A stretch of 64,000 bases of DNA from Ruminococcus sp. (lineage in GTDB: Bacteria > Bacillota > Clostridia > Oscillospirales > Ruminococcaceae): positions 1-64,000 of the forward strand of contig NZ_JAEFAJ010000013.1 of the NCBI RefSeq assembly GCF_016287535.1. Direction: 5' to 3'. The notes under the pieces are model-generated. The model ran no database searches. It saw only the letters and a program-made list of their open reading frames with translations, and was not told the DNA's origin. Numbering within the stretch: the stretch's first letter is position 1; the number at the start of each line of letters is the position of its first letter. Position numbers and translations under genes: made by a program. Shown one piece after another: positions 33,188 through 43,263 of the stretch.

Positions 33188-34300
33188 TCATACTCTCATT
33201 ATTATAAGCTGAAAGCCGAGAAGCAGAAGGAACATAAACACATTCACAGCAGTAAAGATCGTCATATACCGTCCTGCACGTGCGTCCTCCGAGCCCTTAT
33301 ATATCTGAAATGCGATAAGGCTCGCCATTGACGCTATGATAGTTCCGAAGCCTCCGATATCAACTCCGAGCAGCAGGGACGTTCCCTTGTCTGTGAACTC
33401 CGCAAGCATTACTGCCGCAGGCACATTGCTTATCAGCTGTGACAGCAGAGCAGCTATTACGATCTCCCTACCGGTAAGGATATGCGAAAAGAAACCGCTT
33501 ACAGCCTCTATACGCGCGATGTTTCCTACGAATACAAAAAAGCACACAAATGTGCCGAGCAGAATATAATCTATCTTCAGCAGCAGCTTTGCGTCGCATA
33601 CTGCCATCGCAAGCACAGCAGCCAGCAGGCAGACCCAGTCCGGCACTATTCTGAATACCGCCGCTATACATAACAGGAACAAACCTGTATATACTGCAGC
33701 TTTTATCACAGGTATCCTTTCGTTCCCGCGTTCGGGAGCCTTGCACTGTTTCGCAGGCAGAAGAAATGATATTCCCAGTACAGCGGCGAGTCCGAGAGCT
33801 CCCACAGGGAGCATCGTTTTCACAAATGTCATCGCCGTCAGTCTGAATTTATCGTACAGGAAAAGATTCTGCGGATTACCGACAGGCGTCATCATGCTTC
33901 CGAGATTCGCAGCCGCCGATTCAAGCACAATTGTCAGTATCAGGCTCTTCCCGTCATTTATATTCTTGTATATAAGCATCGTCAGCGGTACAAATGTTAT
34001 CAGCGCAACATCATTGGTAACAAGCATGGCGCTGAAAAAGCATATAAGTATCATTACTGCTCCAAGTCTGCGTACAGTGCCTGTTTTCTGCAATATCAGG
34101 CGTGTTGCAGTATCGAATATTCCTATGCTGCGCAGTCCTGCTACAGCTGCCATAAGAGCAAAAAGTTCGATAAGCACAGTCCTGTTGCAATATCCTGCAT
34201 ATTCTCTGTCAGGCGGAACAATGAACATCGTTGCCACCGCAAGAATAAATGCTATTGTCAGTACAGGCTGAGCCTTTATAAATTTCCAGACCTTTTCCAT
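33188..34300 (-). CDS. SLC13/ArsB-NhaD (CitMHS-like) ion transporter
   Basis: The 370-residue protein has about eleven hydrophobic segments and family patterns of the ion transporter superfamily: LVTNDVALITFVPLTML, SAAANLGSMMTPVGNPQNLFLY and LISNVPAAVMLAEFTD, which form the two inverted re-entrant loops. Members carry citrate, arsenite, sodium or other anions; no specific residue decides between them here. The protein is shorter than most (usually 420 or more). I place the start at 34300 (MEKVWKFIKAQP), after an AAGGACGG site, instead of 34324. It is a single-gene unit. Confidence 0.78.
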   Translation of the reverse strand: MEKVWKFIKAQPVLTIAFILAVATMFIVPPDREYAGYCNRTVLIELFALMAAVAGLRSIGIFDTATRLILQKTGTVRRLGAVMILICFFSAMLVTNDVALITFVPLTMLIYKNINDGKSLILTIVLESAAANLGSMMTPVGNPQNLFLYDKFRLTAMTFVKTMLPVGALGLAAVLGISFLLPAKQCKAPERGNERIPVIKAAVYTGLFLLCIAAVFRIVPDWVCLLAAVLAMAVCDAKLLLKIDYILLGTFVCFFVFVGNIARIEAVSGFFSHILTGREIVIAALLSQLISNVPAAVMLAEFTDKGTSLLLGVDIGGFGTIIASMASLIAFQIYKGSEDARAGRYMTIFTAVNVFMFLLLLGFQLIIMRV

Positions 34301-34388
34301 AAAACCGTCCTTCCAATCATTCATGCCTAATGATTATACCACTTTTTTCTCACATCGTCAACAAAAAAATATTCTTATCCGTAAGGTA

Positions 34389-34417
34389 TTGACAAATAAA
34401 ATATATCAATGTATAAT
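34389..34417 (+). promoter_or_regulatory. promoter of the nitroreductase gene
   Basis: TTGACA and TATAAT spaced by 17 bp, 32 bases before the start codon. Confidence 0.85.
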
Positions 34418-34448
34418 TTTTAATATATAAATTATTCAGGAGAATACT

Positions 34449-35036
34449 ATGGACTCTATTAACAAAAGAAGAAGTATAAGAAAATACAAACCGCAGCCAG
34501 TAGATAAAAAAATCATAAATGAAATAATAAGCGCAGGGCTCCTTGCTCCTTCAGCAAAAAACAGACAACCCTGGAAATTCATCGTATACACTGACAGACA
34601 CAAGGACGAACTTCTGGCAGAAATGGAAAAAGGGCTTATAAAAACAAAAGAGAAGCTCTCAGGTTTGCCGGACTCAGAGAATATGTTTTCAGACGCTTTC
34701 AACACACTGAGAATAATGAGGGAAGCTCCGGTAATAATAATGGTACTGAACACCAACGGCGGTTCACCTTTTGCGCCTGCAGATACATTTTCGCGTATTA
34801 CTGAAATATGCGACAGCCTGTCAATAGGAGCCGCCGTTGAGAATATGCTGCTGAAAGCCACAGAACTCGGTATCGGAACTCTGTGGATAGCAAATACCAG
34901 CTATGCGTACAATGAGCTTGTAAATTACATCGGCACGACCGCTCAGCTCACAGGCGCAGTCGCCCTTGGCTATGCAGACGAGGCTCCTAACCCAAGACCG
35001 CGTAAAAGCATTGACGATGCTGTGGAATACAGATAA
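34449..35036 (+). CDS. nitroreductase-family FMN oxidoreductase
   Basis: The 195-residue protein begins with the nitroreductase signature INKRRSIRKYKPQPVDK and continues ISAGLLAPSAKNRQPWKFIVY, with the FMN-binding SIGAAVENMLLKATELGIGTLWI near residue 125 and GAVALGYADEAPNPRPRKSIDD at the end. Such enzymes reduce nitroaromatics, quinones or flavins with NAD(P)H; the natural substrate is not evident. It has its own promoter and terminator and no functional neighbours. Confidence 0.9.
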   Translation: MDSINKRRSIRKYKPQPVDKKIINEIISAGLLAPSAKNRQPWKFIVYTDRHKDELLAEMEKGLIKTKEKLSGLPDSENMFSDAFNTLRIMREAPVIIMVLNTNGGSPFAPADTFSRITEICDSLSIGAAVENMLLKATELGIGTLWIANTSYAYNELVNYIGTTAQLTGAVALGYADEAPNPRPRKSIDDAVEYR

Positions 35037-35040
35037 GAAA

Positions 35041-35082
35041 AGTCCGGAAGCAGTCATTTCGACCGCTTCCGGACTGTTTTTT
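35041..35082 (+). terminator. intrinsic terminator after the nitroreductase gene
   Basis: AGTCCGGAAGC and GCTTCCGGACT pair, followed by GTTTTTTAT. Confidence 0.9.
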
Positions 35083-35091
35083 ATACTATCA

Positions 35092-37947
35092 TCATTCAAA
35101 AGACTTTATCTCGCCCATGATGAATTTTCTGAGCAGCGTGAGATCATCACCGTCAATGACCTCATCTCCGTTTATATCGGCTGCTCCGAAGCGCTCTGAG
35201 TCGCCGTTCAGAACCGCTCTGCGCATTTGTGTAAGGTCAAATATATCAACAACTCCGTCGCCGTTGAGATCGCCGGGGATATACTCCTCATCAGGCTTGT
35301 TGGGCTTCCACCAGTTTATATTGAAGAGATATCCCTCTTCTCCAGTGAATACCAGATAAACATCATGCCTGCCTGCGGTCTCCTCGATATTGCAGGTCTG
35401 AGTTGACCATTTCTGCCAGTCGCCTGTGCCCTTTACGTCCATTCTGCTTATTAGCTTTCCGTCGGGAGCGTCAAGACGTACTTCTATAGCAGCCTCCGCA
35501 CCGTTTGAAGCAAGCCGGAAATCAGCTGTTTTTGCGTTTGTGAGGTCTATATCCCTGAAACCGATGTAATCACCGTTCTCAATAAAACCAACATTCAGTC
35601 CGCCCTCCGCGCAGTTCTCTGTCTCTGTACCTGAATTGTAATCACAGTCCTCAGCCTGTATCACATTCTCTTCGCCGGCACTTCCTGTTCCGCTCAGTCT
35701 GAGAATATGTTCAGACTTGCTCAGTATCTTTCCGTTTGCGTCAAGTATGTATATCCTGTACTCCCCCTCTTTTGAAGGTGTCTTTACAGAACCGGTGTTT
35801 CCGTTTGCCTTTGTCATGTCAGTTCCCGCCTTGAAGCTGTCAGTACCGTCTGGAGCTATCCATACAGTACCGTCCGTTTTTCTTACAGGGAGTTTGCTGC
35901 CGCAGGTCGTCTCACAGCTTGCGGGGAATACATAGTCCGCAGCTGATCTGAGCCATGCAGGCATAAGTCCGCGGTATTCGTCCGAGATACCCGAATTCAG
36001 ACATATCTTATACTGCCTGAATGGCCATACGTTATCAGATACTACTATCGGAGTATCTATATCGCTGTAAGGCGGGTTCTTGCCCATTTTGTTCACTGTT
36101 GCGTATGTGCGCTTTATGGTGAGGTGGTGCTTGTCGCCGTACTCCTCGCAGTTTATGGTATAGGTCACGTTTGGACTTATTTCAAGAACATTGTCGTTCT
36201 CCTCGATATAAGTGGTTCCCTCATCGTTGTGAAGCCCGTATGTAGGAGCCCCGAAGCCGCCTGCCGGGATACCCTGGATATAGTTCTCATTTATTACAGT
36301 ACCCGGCATCTGACCGATAGTATAGATACCGCCGCTGTCGTGGAGACGGTTCAGAGAATTGATAACTCTGTTATAGCATATCTGATTGTCACGGCAGGTA
36401 GTGCTGTCCTTGAAGTTGCACCAGCCCCAGCCGAGGTGGATACCGTTGTAAGCGGTCTTTTCGACTGTATTGCTCAGTATCCTGACTGAATCCACAAAAT
36501 ACGCGGTAATTGCCGCACAGCCTCCGAAGCCATGTACTACACTGATATCGTAGAGAAAATTCTGTGTTATCAGATCGTTTTTGCATATTCCCTCAACGCC
36601 CCACGGGAACTTCTCACGGTTACTGCCGTCACCGTCGCCTATGTAGATATGCTGAGGATGACCGATAGTGATACCGCTCGATGTGATATCGGTGACGAAG
36701 TTTCCGCTGACTTCAGAGTCTATTACGTCATTTGTCATGGAGATACCGTCAGCGCCGGTATGCTTTACAATATTACCCGTGAGTCTGATACCGGAGCTGT
36801 TCGTAATATGTACAGCGGCTGGCAGAGTATCCACCATTTCGTATTTCTTGCTGTGCCAGTCTGAATCAGCAAAGGCTGTATAGCACTGAGCTGCCTGACA
36901 GGTGGTTTTTCCGTGGGAGCCTGCAACGTCAGTCAGCTGATAATCCGTATTCGCAAAGGTTATACCGCTGAACGTGATATCCTCAACACGGTCGCTCGTT
37001 GACTTACCCGCTATTTTTACAAGTCCGTCAGCTATCGGAGCTTCAACATCAGCCGTCGTCATATCCTCGCCGCTTCTTGGATAATAGTACAATACCTTCT
37101 CCGTCTTGTCGAAGAAGAACTCTCCCTCGCTGTCAACGAATGAAAATGCATTGTAAATAGTATGAGTCCCTCCTGTGGTGAAGCCTGCTCCCCAGCCTGG
37201 AGTCTGAGCGATAGCGCCGTAAGGCTGCTGCATGAGGAGAATCATACTGCCGCCGTCATACTTTATATCACGTGAGCAGACGATATTCTCATTCCAAGTA
37301 GTGCCGTTTACTACCTCAAGGTCATCAAAGTTTGAAGTTATACGAGGCATTGAACCGGCGTCATATACTATTCCGTCGCTCTTTCTGCCCGAATCCCACG
37401 CCCAGTCAGCCTGTCCTGCCTGAACATAGTAATCTCCGTAGCCGCCCTTTGCCTGCACCTGTACGCTGCCCATATCCGCCCGCCTGTCATTGACATAAAG
37501 GTTGCGGAGCTTTGTATCACGTTCAAGCGGAGCAGACCACAGCTTATCGTTGTACTTCTTCCAGCCGGTGACCTTCTGCGCACCGTTGATAACGGGCGTT
37601 TCTCCCTTATACGCCTCATATCTTATCCTGCAGCCGTTTCTGCCGGAGTCTCGCGTGTCAAACTCCACGGGCTGCGTGACGCGGTAATCTCCGCCCCGAA
37701 GATAAACAATTATGTCGCCTGTCATACTGCCGTTTATCTTCCTTACCTCGTCACGCGCCCTTTCAAGTGTGGCAAACGGCGAACCAAGTGTACCGTCTCC
37801 GCTGTCGCTGCCGTCAGGACTTACATAAAATACCGCCTGTAAGCCGTCATCAGCGCAGACTGATCCTGTGGGAACGCCCGTGCCCGTCGCTGAAAGCGCT
37901 GCGGCAATACTTATGACAAGGGCTGTTCCTCTCTGTGGGATGCTCAT
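35092..37947 (-). CDS. secreted right-handed beta-helix glycosidase (GH141-like) with CBM6 and dockerin
   Basis: The 951-residue protein has a signal peptide (1-32), then AVFYVSPDGSDSGDGTLGSP with FATLERARDEVRKIN, typical of secreted beta-helix glycan enzymes and close in pattern to GH141 (fucosidase or xylanase). The parallel beta-helix runs to about residue 640 (ITNSSGIRLTGNIVKHTGAD, DSVRILSNTVEKTAYNGIHL). A CBM6 module occupies about 762-885 (NVIQAEDCDYNSGTETE... HDVYLVFTGEEGYLFNINWW), and a type I dockerin closes the protein (GDLNGDGVVDIFDLTQMRRA, ADINGDEVIDGDDLTLLRK). It should act in the cellulosome on hemicellulose or pectin. An AAAGGAGG ribosome site precedes it. The family number is a tentative call; the beta-helix, CBM6 and dockerin are clear. 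Confidence 0.75.
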   Translation of the reverse strand: MSIPQRGTALVISIAAALSATGTGVPTGSVCADDGLQAVFYVSPDGSDSGDGTLGSPFATLERARDEVRKINGSMTGDIIVYLRGGDYRVTQPVEFDTRDSGRNGCRIRYEAYKGETPVINGAQKVTGWKKYNDKLWSAPLERDTKLRNLYVNDRRADMGSVQVQAKGGYGDYYVQAGQADWAWDSGRKSDGIVYDAGSMPRITSNFDDLEVVNGTTWNENIVCSRDIKYDGGSMILLMQQPYGAIAQTPGWGAGFTTGGTHTIYNAFSFVDSEGEFFFDKTEKVLYYYPRSGEDMTTADVEAPIADGLVKIAGKSTSDRVEDITFSGITFANTDYQLTDVAGSHGKTTCQAAQCYTAFADSDWHSKKYEMVDTLPAAVHITNSSGIRLTGNIVKHTGADGISMTNDVIDSEVSGNFVTDITSSGITIGHPQHIYIGDGDGSNREKFPWGVEGICKNDLITQNFLYDISVVHGFGGCAAITAYFVDSVRILSNTVEKTAYNGIHLGWGWCNFKDSTTCRDNQICYNRVINSLNRLHDSGGIYTIGQMPGTVINENYIQGIPAGGFGAPTYGLHNDEGTTYIEENDNVLEISPNVTYTINCEEYGDKHHLTIKRTYATVNKMGKNPPYSDIDTPIVVSDNVWPFRQYKICLNSGISDEYRGLMPAWLRSAADYVFPASCETTCGSKLPVRKTDGTVWIAPDGTDSFKAGTDMTKANGNTGSVKTPSKEGEYRIYILDANGKILSKSEHILRLSGTGSAGEENVIQAEDCDYNSGTETENCAEGGLNVGFIENGDYIGFRDIDLTNAKTADFRLASNGAEAAIEVRLDAPDGKLISRMDVKGTGDWQKWSTQTCNIEETAGRHDVYLVFTGEEGYLFNINWWKPNKPDEEYIPGDLNGDGVVDIFDLTQMRRAVLNGDSERFGAADINGDEVIDGDDLTLLRKFIMGEIKSFE

Positions 37948-38144
37948 AAGTAATTCCTCCTTTTATACCATGCCTTGTTTTTTTATTATGGACATGATAT
38001 TTTAAATTTTAATTCCCCTTCTACGTCATCATTCCATTTGTGCACGATGAACATATTTATATTCTGTAAGTTGATTATATCATTTCAAAACAGACAATAA
38101 TACAACTTGCATGACTTTTTTAGCAAAATTTAAACTTCACCGCC

Positions 38145-38173
38145 TTGATTTTTCTCCGGACCTGTGTTATAAT
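38145..38173 (+). promoter_or_regulatory. promoter of the MATE gene
   Basis: TTGATT and TATAAT spaced by 17 bp, 27 bases before the start codon. Confidence 0.75.
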
Positions 38174-38199
38174 AAGCACTATTCAACAGGAGGATATAT

Positions 38200-39597
38200 A
38201 TGTTTTCAGGATTCAGAAAAAAATTCATCGGCAGCAAAGGCTTCTATAAAATGGTGCTCTCCATGGCAGTTCCTATGATACTGCAGATGGCTGTTACCAA
38301 TCTGGTAAGCCTTATAGACAATATAATGGTCGGCAGGCTCGGCACTGAGCCTATGAGCGGCGTTTCCATAATCAACCAGTTTGTTTTCGTTTTCAATGTA
38401 ACTGTTTTCGGAGCCGTTGCGGGCCCAAGCATATTCGGCGCTCAGTTTTTCGGAAAGGGTGACCATGAAGGTCAGAAATATACCTTCCGCTTCCGACTGC
38501 TGGTATGCGGGTTCATAATCGTCGCAGCCTCGGTCATATGCCTGTGCTTAGGAGCTCCGCTTATCTCGCTTTTCATAAGCAGGGAGAGCGAGGCGGCTCA
38601 GGCATCAATGATACTAAAAAGCGGTCTCGACTACCTAAAAATAATAGTAATCGGTTTTATCCCCTTTGGTATCGGTCAGGCTTACTCCAGTGTGATACGT
38701 GAATGCGGATACACCAAGGCTCCCATGGCGGCAGCAATGTCCGCAGTTGGTATAAACGTGCTCCTTGACTACTGCCTTATCTTCGGAAAATTCGGTATGC
38801 CGGAACTCGGAGTAAAGGGTGCTGCATGGGCAACTGTCATAGCAAAGACCTTTGAAGCTCTGGTAGTTATAGTATGGGCTCATACCCACCCTCAGAAGAA
38901 CAGATACATCACCGGTCTTTTCCGCGGATTCCATATACCTGCAAAGCTTATGTCAGACATCACAAAAAAGGGCATACCCATGCTTGTGAATGAGTTTCTC
39001 TGGTCGCTTGGTATGTCTGTAGTAATGCAGTGCTATTCCGTAAGAAGCACTGACGTTGTGGCTGCTCGCAACATCTCCAGTACCATGACCAATCTCTTCT
39101 CATCAGTATACATTCAGATGGGAGCCTGCATCGCTATAATCGTCGGCGCAAGACTTGGCGCCAGCAAACTTGCGGAAGCACGTGACCTTGACAACAAGCT
39201 GCTTTTCTTCGCGGTAGCCGCTGCTTCCATCGTTGGCCTGGCAACTCTGCCGCTCGCCCCCGTTTTCCCGAAGCTGTACAATACCGAAGACTCCGTCCGC
39301 TCCCTCGCCGCATACATGATAATGATACAGGCTCTTGCAATGCCTCTGTGGAGCTACACCAACGCCTGCTACTTCACTCTCAGGAGCGGCGGAAAAACCG
39401 GAATAACCTTCCTGTTCGACTTCGGCTTCACGTGGCTGCTCATGATACCGCTTGCAGCAGTGCTTGCCTACTGCACTGACCTTGATATACGTATCATATT
39501 CGCAGTAGTTACCTTCTCCGAAGTAGTAAAGGTTACGATAGGCTATTTCATGGTACGCAGCAATGTATGGGTAAAGAATATCGTAAACGATATATAG
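38200..39597 (+). CDS. MATE-family efflux transporter
   Basis: The 465-residue protein has twelve predicted helices and MATE patterns: MAVPMILQMAVTNLVSLIDNIMVGRLGTEPMSGVSI at the start and GIPMLVNEFLWSLGMSVVMQCYS at the beginning of the second half, reflecting the internal two-fold repeat. MATE proteins export drugs or metabolites in exchange for Na+ or H+. An AGGAGGA ribosome site precedes the ATG. It lies between two dockerin enzyme genes on the other strand and has its own promoter, so co-regulation is not implied. Confidence 0.93.
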   Translation: MFSGFRKKFIGSKGFYKMVLSMAVPMILQMAVTNLVSLIDNIMVGRLGTEPMSGVSIINQFVFVFNVTVFGAVAGPSIFGAQFFGKGDHEGQKYTFRFRLLVCGFIIVAASVICLCLGAPLISLFISRESEAAQASMILKSGLDYLKIIVIGFIPFGIGQAYSSVIRECGYTKAPMAAAMSAVGINVLLDYCLIFGKFGMPELGVKGAAWATVIAKTFEALVVIVWAHTHPQKNRYITGLFRGFHIPAKLMSDITKKGIPMLVNEFLWSLGMSVVMQCYSVRSTDVVAARNISSTMTNLFSSVYIQMGACIAIIVGARLGASKLAEARDLDNKLLFFAVAAASIVGLATLPLAPVFPKLYNTEDSVRSLAAYMIMIQALAMPLWSYTNACYFTLRSGGKTGITFLFDFGFTWLLMIPLAAVLAYCTDLDIRIIFAVVTFSEVVKVTIGYFMVRSNVWVKNIVNDI

Positions 39598-39602
39598 TCA
39601 TT

Positions 39603-39645
39603 AAAGAGAAACACCGCGGCACATTTGAGCTGCGGTGTTCTCTTT
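39603..39645. terminator. hairpin between convergent MATE and GH43-CE1 genes
   Basis: AAAGAGAA(A)CACCGC and GCGGTGTTCTCTTT form a long stem after the MATE stop. No T run on the plus strand. Confidence 0.6.
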
Positions 39646-39675
39646 GAGGAAATCAACACATTGTCGGACAGTAAA

Positions 39676-42600
39676 CTATGCCTTGAAAACCGCACGCACA
39701 AAATTGTAGATATGTGCATGAATCGAGTTGTCACCGTGATATCCGCCGTTTACGTAATGCCATACGTGTGGAACGCCGTTCTTGGTGAAACTCTCATGGT
39801 AACCGTTGGGAGTGGAGTATACTACCTCGTCATTGCTTCCTGCCGTCAGCAGAACAAGATGAGGCTCCTCCCCGCTCTTCCACTTAAAGTCTCCGGTAAC
39901 TCCGGGAGCCGGGCATATAGCGCCTATGTAACTGAACAGGTCGGGACGCTGCATACCGATGAGCAGTGATTCGCGTCCGCCCATTGAGAATCCGGTAATG
40001 GCAGTATTCTCTCTTCCGGTCTTAACGCTGTATGTTTTTTCGATATAAGGCATGAGATCCTTTGTAAGATCGTTTATGAAATTGTCATATGCTGCATTGT
40101 TGGCGTCATCCATCGCAGAACAGTCAGCCTGTGTTGCACTGGAGTATATATACGGGAACACAACTATCATTTCCTCAGCCTCACCTTCGGCAATAGCGTT
40201 ACCGATTATCTGACGGGTATACATAGTACCGTTTCCCGTTGTTATCATTCTGTCCTGATTCTCCCAGTAACCGTGCATAACGTAGAGAACGGGATACTTC
40301 CTGTTCTCGCTGTAGTTTGCCGGCAGCAGGATATTGTAAGGCTTGTTGCGATTACAGGTCGTGGAATAATATGTACCGCTCTTTACAGTGCCGTACTGTA
40401 CTCCTGCCTTTTCCTGATGTGAGGAATCAGGCTCCTTATTGAGAAGCTTAGTTTCGACAAGCTTTGTATAATCAGCCATTGAATAGCCGGTCGTGTCATT
40501 TCCGTTGTTGTCATCGGTCTGAGAAGTTTCCGCCTTTGAGAACTCCTTTGTCACACCGAGAACGAACTTCTGAAGCTGAACAAGGTCTGCAGTCTCAAAT
40601 GCACCGTTCTTGTCAACATCAGCTGCCTTCTCGGCACTGCTGTCCGCGAACTTACGGCTTATCAGAGCCTTTCTCGCAGCTATCATATCAAAGCTGTCAA
40701 CTCTTTCATCGCCGTTTATATCGCCGGGGATCACCTTTGATGCCTTTGGTCCGTTCACGACTGTTCCTGCAACACCGCCGACCGCCTCGTCAACAAAGAA
40801 GCTGTAATTTTCGGAATCTGTCTCAACGTACATCTGTAAACCAGAAGCGCCTTCGGGTATCCTGTAATTCGTATTTGCAAGCTGTACCCACTCGCCCTTG
40901 GGAACATCTTCAGCGACAGCTATCTTATCGTACTGCACCTCTCCGTCAGCCTCATACTGAAGAGTAAGGTAGAACTTTTGTGAAGCAGGTCCTTCCGTAT
41001 ACTTTACTACTGTACTGAAGCTGTACTCCTGTCCTGCCTTGAAAACGCTTGACGAAAGGGTCTTTGAAGCGCCGTTCCAGCTTGCCTCTCTGCCCGAGCA
41101 GTAAAGCGAACCGCTGCCGTCATAAGCCTCGGACTTGTCAGCGGCGACCTTTGCGGAACCTCTTCCCGCCCATGCTTCTGTGCCGCTCTCAAATGTATTA
41201 TGGAAGTAATATCCATTCTCATCGGGCTCTATTACAACGGGTGTACCGCTGAGAACCTTGCTGCCGTTGCAGCCGTTCCACGTCTGACGCTCATACTCGA
41301 AGAAGTCGATATCGGCATAACCGCCTGTGGTCTTTGTAGGATAGCTGTAGATACCGCTGCGGTATCCGGTGAAGAGCTTCAGATCGTATGACATCGAGAG
41401 CTCCTGACCGAGCTTGTTCCAGTTCATACCGTCGTATGAATAATAGAAATTAGCCTTGTCTATGTTATTGGAAGAACTTCCGTCCGAGCCAACATTGGCG
41501 AATTTAAAGTCCACCTTGAGGTATACCTCGTCGCCGCTCATATTCTGCTCCGCAACTATCTTGTCGGAGCTGTTTCCAATATCGTTTCCGCCGTTGACGG
41601 ACATATATACCTTCTTTGAGCCGCTGTCATCAACACGGACGCCGATACAGCCATACATAAGCTGAAATGCCGAAAGACCTGCATAGTCTCCGGGCTTCAT
41701 ATTTGAAGCGTCAAGCTTTATATAGCTGCTGCAGGCAGGACCTTCAGTACGCATAGTAAGGGTGTTCCTTGCGTTAAGCAAATTTGTAGCGATATTCTTG
41801 TTCTTGAGTCTCAGCCAGCCTTCACGCTCTGTTACCGACCACGCACTGTTGTCAGGATTGTGGTTCCACTGCCATTCAAGAGCGAGATCGTTGGACGAAT
41901 AGTCAAAGCTGTCGTCGCCTGCAAGGTCTGTACCTGTACCGGAAGCGATATCAAGAGTAAGCGGAGCCTTGCCGTTGACTCCCATCATAGGCCAGTCATT
42001 CTGCCATGTAACGGGAACGAGTACGGGTATTCTTCCTACAGAGCCGTGATCCTGAAAGAGAAGACCGTACCACTTTCCGTCGGGAGTATCAACGATACCT
42101 CCCTGTGCCACACCTGCACCGTATGAGCCGAGTGACGAATCGAGAAGAGTCTTGCTCTCCCAGCTGCCTGTGAGGCTCTTTGAACGGTAGCAGAATTCAA
42201 GTCTGCCGTGACCTGACGGCCATGCGATACCGAGTATATAATAGTAACCGTTTATCTTATGGATATGCCAGCCCTCACCTGCAAGGTTATCAAAGTTGGT
42301 CTTGAAGAGCTGCTTTTCGAGTCCGCCGGACTTCCAGCCTGTCATATCAGAATTGAACTCCTTGATGCTACAGGTTCCGCCGGCTCCGTAAACGAGATAG
42401 TTCCTTCCGTCGTCATCGAAAAGGATAGAAGCGTCGTGGTACATACCGTTGAGTTCAACGCGCGACCACTCGCCGTTCTCTATATCATCAGTGGAGCAGA
42501 TATAGGATTTATTTGAACCATAGCTTCCGAAGAAAGCATAGTATTTGTTATTCTTTTCATTATAGCGAAGACTTGTCGCCCACTGTCCGTGAGCATAATC

Positions 42601-42921
42601 GTGCTTGCCGTTTTTCAGGTTCTGGACGTCGCCGTTTGCATATGTATCAAAAACATAGTTGCATATCTCCCACGAAACGAGGTCCTTGGACTTCATTATC
42701 GGTGCGCCCGGACTGAAGAACATTGTTGTGCTTACCATATAATATGTGTCCCCGACTCTTATAACATCGTCGTCAGGTACATCCGCCCATATTATAGGAT
42801 TTGACACCGACGCGGCCGCCTCTGCCTTCGGTGCTCTGATACCGCCTGTCACGGACGGCATCACGACAGCTGCTGACAACAATAAAGCAGCCGCTGCCTT
42901 CCATTTTTTGCCTAAATTCAT
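39676..42921 (-). CDS. cellulosomal GH43-CBM22-like-dockerin-CE1 multi-enzyme
   Basis: The 1081-residue protein (start at 42921 after AGGAGG; the track begins seven codons early) has a signal peptide, a GH43 five-blade propeller (about 40-335) with the three catalytic acids in VPDDDVIRVGDTYYM, YHDASILFDDDG and LAGEGWHIHK, a beta-sandwich accessory domain (to about 540), a CBM22-like module (about 555-705, NTFESGTEAWAGRGSAKV), an internal type I dockerin (about 720-785) and a C-terminal CE1 esterase (nucleophile S979 in GFSMGG). It should release arabinose or xylose and acetyl or feruloyl groups from xylan. An internal dockerin means the two enzymes hang on either side of the scaffold contact. 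Substrate details are inferred from the families. Confidence 0.88.
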   Translation of the reverse strand: MNLGKKWKAAAALLLSAAVVMPSVTGGIRAPKAEAAASVSNPIIWADVPDDDVIRVGDTYYMVSTTMFFSPGAPIMKSKDLVSWEICNYVFDTYANGDVQNLKNGKHDYAHGQWATSLRYNEKNNKYYAFFGSYGSNKSYICSTDDIENGEWSRVELNGMYHDASILFDDDGRNYLVYGAGGTCSIKEFNSDMTGWKSGGLEKQLFKTNFDNLAGEGWHIHKINGYYYILGIAWPSGHGRLEFCYRSKSLTGSWESKTLLDSSLGSYGAGVAQGGIVDTPDGKWYGLLFQDHGSVGRIPVLVPVTWQNDWPMMGVNGKAPLTLDIASGTGTDLAGDDSFDYSSNDLALEWQWNHNPDNSAWSVTEREGWLRLKNKNIATNLLNARNTLTMRTEGPACSSYIKLDASNMKPGDYAGLSAFQLMYGCIGVRVDDSGSKKVYMSVNGGNDIGNSSDKIVAEQNMSGDEVYLKVDFKFANVGSDGSSSNNIDKANFYYSYDGMNWNKLGQELSMSYDLKLFTGYRSGIYSYPTKTTGGYADIDFFEYERQTWNGCNGSKVLSGTPVVIEPDENGYYFHNTFESGTEAWAGRGSAKVAADKSEAYDGSGSLYCSGREASWNGASKTLSSSVFKAGQEYSFSTVVKYTEGPASQKFYLTLQYEADGEVQYDKIAVAEDVPKGEWVQLANTNYRIPEGASGLQMYVETDSENYSFFVDEAVGGVAGTVVNGPKASKVIPGDINGDERVDSFDMIAARKALISRKFADSSAEKAADVDKNGAFETADLVQLQKFVLGVTKEFSKAETSQTDDNNGNDTTGYSMADYTKLVETKLLNKEPDSSHQEKAGVQYGTVKSGTYYSTTCNRNKPYNILLPANYSENRKYPVLYVMHGYWENQDRMITTGNGTMYTRQIIGNAIAEGEAEEMIVVFPYIYSSATQADCSAMDDANNAAYDNFINDLTKDLMPYIEKTYSVKTGRENTAITGFSMGGRESLLIGMQRPDLFSYIGAICPAPGVTGDFKWKSGEEPHLVLLTAGSNDEVVYSTPNGYHESFTKNGVPHVWHYVNGGYHGDNSIHAHIYNFVRAVFKA

Positions 42922-42990
42922 TTTAATACCTCCTGAATTCAATTTCGTTATTTTTGCCTAACATATCCCCGTTAACGCAAATGAATTATC

Positions 42991-43017
42991 ATGCTCAATT
43001 TATACTGTATTGAGCAT
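42991..43017. promoter_or_regulatory. AT-rich inverted repeat upstream of the GH43-CE1 gene
   Basis: ATGCTCAA and TTGAGCAT face each other around eleven bases, 70 bp before the gene. It could be an operator for xylan control or a leader hairpin. The remaining stretch to 43205 is AT-rich with no gene visible. Confidence 0.4.
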
Positions 43018-43205
43018 TTTTACATATTGGTGCTGCTTTCAACACTTCTCCTTGTCTATTTTAACATTTGTTCTTAATTTGTTCAACCGATTTTTTGAGG
43101 AATAGGTGGATAAAATGAATGTCATACCACTTTTTGAATAAATTAGTGCATAATTTTTTTATAATTATCAAAATACCGACATATTTGTATACTTTTGTGC
43201 TTGTA

Positions 43206-43250
43206 ATATAAAACTCCCCGAAGCAGTATCATATACCGCTCCGGGGAGTT
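43206..43250 (-). terminator. intrinsic terminator after the four-gene ABC unit
   Basis: On the minus strand AACTCCCCGGAGC pairs with GCTTCGGGGAGTT and is followed by TTATAT. Confidence 0.75.
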
Positions 43251-43263
43251 AAAATCAAAATTG

